Source: an uncultured Collinsella sp. (lineage in GTDB: Bacteria; Actinomycetota; Coriobacteriia; Coriobacteriales; Coriobacteriaceae). Taken from it: a DNA stretch of 23,929 bases. The first letter of the stretch is position 1; each line of letters starts with the position of its first letter. The translations under genes were made by a program, and so were the position numbers. Location of the stretch: positions 1 through 23,929 of the forward strand of contig CABUOA010000030.1 in assembly GCA_902493145.1 (NCBI GenBank), given 5' to 3'. Of this stretch, positions 21,686 to 23,929 are shown piece by piece. The notes below the pieces were generated by a model. The model was not told the origin of the DNA. It was given only the letters and a program-made list of their open reading frames with translations, and searched no databases.

Positions 21686-21752
21686 GACCATGAGGCGGCA
21701 CGCGGCCATGCACGTGCGGACACCACGCCCAGACTGAGCGCGAGGATGCCCT

Positions 21753-22736
21753 ATGGCTCAGAATGCCGTTGATGAAATCGAAAACATGCCCGATAGCCCT
21801 GTAGCGCGCGAAGACCTGGGTGCCGGCGGCACCTCCCGCGGCGCCGGCGCGCGTTCTCCGTTCTTCTGGAAGGTCTTGCTGCTTTCGGTGGCGGTCATCT
21901 GGGGCTATTCCTTTACCACCATGAAAGATGCGCTCGATACCATTCCGGTGTTCGAGCTGGTCTACGTTCGCTTTCTCCCGGCATCACTGGTTATGTTTGC
22001 TATTTTCCATAAGCGCATCATCGCTCATTTCAATGCCCGCAACCTGATCGTCGGGCTGGGCATGGGTGCGCTCATGTGGGGAGCATACGGACTGCAAACG
22101 ATTGGCCTGGCGCAGACCACGGCAGGCAAGAGTGCATTTTTGACGGGCACGTACTGTATCCTTGTGCCGTTTGCCAGCTATGTCCTGAGCGGCGAAAGGC
22201 TCACCCGCTATAACCTGGGTGCGGCACTGCTGTGCCTGGCGGGCATTGGCCTGGTGGCACTCGATAGCGTCGAGTTCAATGCTGGAGATGTCATCACGCT
22301 GGGCGGCGCGGTCTTCTTTGCTATCCAGATGGCAGTGACCGCCAAGTATGGCCGCAAGATGGACATCAACGTCATCACGTTTTGGATGTTTGTGGGCAAT
22401 GGCGTTTTGAGCTTAATCACGTCGCTGCTATTCGAGACTCAGGCGCCTCTGTCCGTGTGGACGCCGAGCTTTGTCGGCGTGGCGGCCTTTCTCTCGGTGG
22501 GCTGTACGTGCGTGGCACTGCTCGTCCAAAACGTTGGATTGGCGCACGTCCCGGCCTCGACGGGCTCGCTGCTCCTTTCGATGGAGTCCCCCTCGGGCGT
22601 GCTGTTCTCGGTGCTGCTGATGGGGGAGGCGCTCACCTCGCGCCTGCTTGCCGGCTTTGCGCTCATCTTTTTGTCGATTATCTTGAGCGAGACGCATTTC
22701 GATTTCTTGCGCCGAAAATCTCGCCCGCAATTGTAA
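21753..22736 (+). CDS. EamA-family (DMT superfamily) transporter
   Basis: This 327-residue inner-membrane protein has ten predicted hydrophobic segments in two EamA repeats. The first contains SVAVIWGYSFTTMKDAL and the second GDVITLGGAVFFAIQMAV. The segment PASTGSLLLSMESPSGVLFSVLLMGEAL is typical of the end of the second repeat. A hydrophilic, mostly acidic N-terminal extension of about 40 residues precedes TM1. GAGG (21742-21745) lies 7 bases before the ATG. It is a secondary metabolite or amino-acid exporter by family; the substrate cannot be read from sequence. It is transcribed alone and closed by a strong terminator. Confidence 0.93.
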   Translation: MAQNAVDEIENMPDSPVAREDLGAGGTSRGAGARSPFFWKVLLLSVAVIWGYSFTTMKDALDTIPVFELVYVRFLPASLVMFAIFHKRIIAHFNARNLIVGLGMGALMWGAYGLQTIGLAQTTAGKSAFLTGTYCILVPFASYVLSGERLTRYNLGAALLCLAGIGLVALDSVEFNAGDVITLGGAVFFAIQMAVTAKYGRKMDINVITFWMFVGNGVLSLITSLLFETQAPLSVWTPSFVGVAAFLSVGCTCVALLVQNVGLAHVPASTGSLLLSMESPSGVLFSVLLMGEALTSRLLAGFALIFLSIILSETHFDFLRRKSRPQL

Positions 22737-22747
22737 ACAACTTGTTG

Positions 22748-22774
22748 CGCCGCCCTCCTGGGGCGGCGTTTTTT
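22748..22774 (+). terminator. Terminator after the EamA gene
   Basis: CGCCGCCC pairs with GGGCGGCG around TCCTG and is followed by six T. Confidence 0.9.
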
Positions 22775-22852
22775 ATGCCTCGCCTTTAAAGTTGTACCTT
22801 GCACTTTACGCTATCAAAGTGCTTACTGCAAAAACGTTACTGGAGGGCATTT

Positions 22853-23908
22853 ATGGCACCAGCTCAGTCCGATCTTCAACCGCAATCAGCGCCCAAGGCC
22901 ACCGCAGCGGCGCAGGCCGCTATCGGTGACGGTCTGGTCAAAGAAGCCCAGGCATTTGCCGGTGAGCTTGCCGCATGGCGCCACGATCTCCATCAGACGC
23001 CCGAGCTCGGTAACAATCTTCCGCAGACGTCTGCCTATATCCAGGCACGTCTGGACGAGATGGACATCCCCCATACCACGCTTGTCGACGGCTCCTGTGT
23101 TGTTGGCCTGATCGGTGCCGGTGCGGCCGCGGCTGCTCAGGGCAATGGTACGTGCGCGGACGAGCAAGCCGGTACGGTTATCATGCTTCGCGGCGACATG
23201 GATGCCCTGCCCGTTGTCGAGGAATCGGGCGAGCCTTTCGCTTCCACCAACGGCTGCATGCACGCTTGTGGCCACGATATGCATGCGACGGCGCTGCTCG
23301 GCGCGGCCCGTTTGCTCAAGGCCCGCGAGGCCGAGCTTGTCGACGCCAATGCCACCGTCAAACTGCTATTCCAGCCGGGTGAGGAGACCTTTGAGGGTGC
23401 CCGCGCTGCCATCGCCGATGGCCTGCTGCAGAACCCGCGCCCCCAGGCTGCCTTTGCCATGCACGTCAACAGCCAATCGCCGCTCGGCCTGGTGCTCTAT
23501 GGGAGCCCGGCGCTTTCGGGCGTGTACGGTTTCCGCATCACGCTGCAGGGCAAGGGCGGCCATGGCTCGAGCCCCGAGATCTGCATCGACCCCATCACGG
23601 CCGGCGTCCATGTGCACCTGGCGCTCCAGGAGCTTATCTCCCGCGAGGTGCCAGCGGCCAAGGAAGTCGCACTTACCGTTGGTAAGTTCGCTGGCGGCTT
23701 GGCGGCCAACGTCATCCCCGACACCTGTGTGCTCGAGGGAACGCTGCGCGGCTTCGATGTCGAGCTCATGACTCATCTCAAGGAGCGTATCGCGGAGGTC
23801 GTCAACGGCGTTGCCGCAACATATCGTACGCCGGCAACCATCGAGACGCTCTCGGACGTTCCGCCGCTCGTGCTCGACAGACACTATGACCCAATCCGAG
23901 GGCACTAA
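22853..23908 (+). pseudogene. M20-family amidohydrolase/carboxypeptidase, 3'-truncated
   Basis: This is a metal-dependent hydrolase of N-acyl amino acids (hippurate hydrolase, ILL2 or AbgB-like group). The start is ATG 22853, with GGAGGG 5 bases upstream. Visible are RHDLHQTPELG (43-53), RGDMDALP (113-120), the metal-binding CGHD (139-142), PGEE (175-178) and H204. The dimerisation domain is present (GGHGSSPE, about 236-243). The family is usually 380-400 residues; this frame stops at 351, directly after DVPPLVLD. It lacks the last part of the catalytic domain, including the final metal-ligand histidine. The last residues (RHYDPIRGH) look foreign, and a new reading frame opens at 23886. This suggests interruption at about 23876 by an insertion or rearrangement, so the protein is probably inactive. 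Confidence 0.8.
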
Positions 23909-23929
23909 AAAGATAGGAGCCCCCGCTCG
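23886..23929 (+). CDS. Start of an unidentified ORF running off the window
   Basis: An ATG at 23886 opens a frame (MTQSEGTKKIGAPA) that overlaps the end of the truncated amidohydrolase gene in another frame and continues past the window edge. No ribosome-binding site is obvious. If the amidohydrolase was interrupted by an insertion, this would be the first gene of the inserted DNA. Too short to identify. Confidence 0.3.
   Translation, partial: MTQSEGTKKIGAPA

Overview
This is a GC-rich, gene-dense bacterial chromosome segment. The Gram-positive cell-wall and capsule regulators, the VanRS-like and PhoBR-like two-component systems, the tandem YhgE/Pip proteins and the codon use all suggest a gut Coriobacteriia, most likely a Collinsella relative. 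That taxonomic call is an inference from content, not from a search.

Layout. Bases 1-1140 hold three nearly identical tRNA-Arg(ACG) genes, the first cut by the window edge. Each is followed by a terminator, a GC-rich structured insert, a second copy of the tRNA 3' end including CCA, and a second terminator. A large TPR-like protein of unknown function follows (1261-3702), then a tRNA-Ser(GCT) with the same type of tail. A D,D-carboxypeptidase gene on the minus strand (4209-5549) is divergent from a VanR/VanS-like two-component pair (5747-7706). Next come a stand-alone pstB and a PhoB/PhoR-like pair (7810-10906), a CpsC-CpsD-CpsB tyrosine-phosphorylation module with a trailing GNAT acetyltransferase gene (11102-13706), and htpG (13909-15933). 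Two tandem YhgE/Pip membrane proteins (16444-21414) are bracketed by inverted copies of a structured repeat. An EamA-type transporter (21753-22736) and a 3'-truncated M20 amidohydrolase gene close the window.

How the genes fit together. Much of the window concerns the cell envelope and its sensing: peptidoglycan trimming next to a VanRS-like system, phosphate signalling (PstB with PhoBR), control of polysaccharide chain length and tyrosine phosphorylation, and YhgE-type envelope proteins. Several genes (htpG, yhgE1, eamA) have a terminator-like hairpin between a candidate promoter and the start codon, which could mean attenuation.

Most notable are two families of structured non-coding repeats. 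Family I is a tandem duplication after tRNA genes with a period of 190-191 nt. Each unit starts with an inverted copy of the tRNA T-arm and ends with a direct copy of the tRNA 3' end. The tRNA-Arg and tRNA-Ser versions differ in sequence but keep the same helices and period. Family II is a long hairpin with fixed internal-loop blocks and variable, covarying helices, plus satellite hairpins. It occurs once on each strand, on either side of the yhgE pair. I recognise neither family as a named RNA or element. Family I resembles in layout the rtT repeats after E. coli tyrT.
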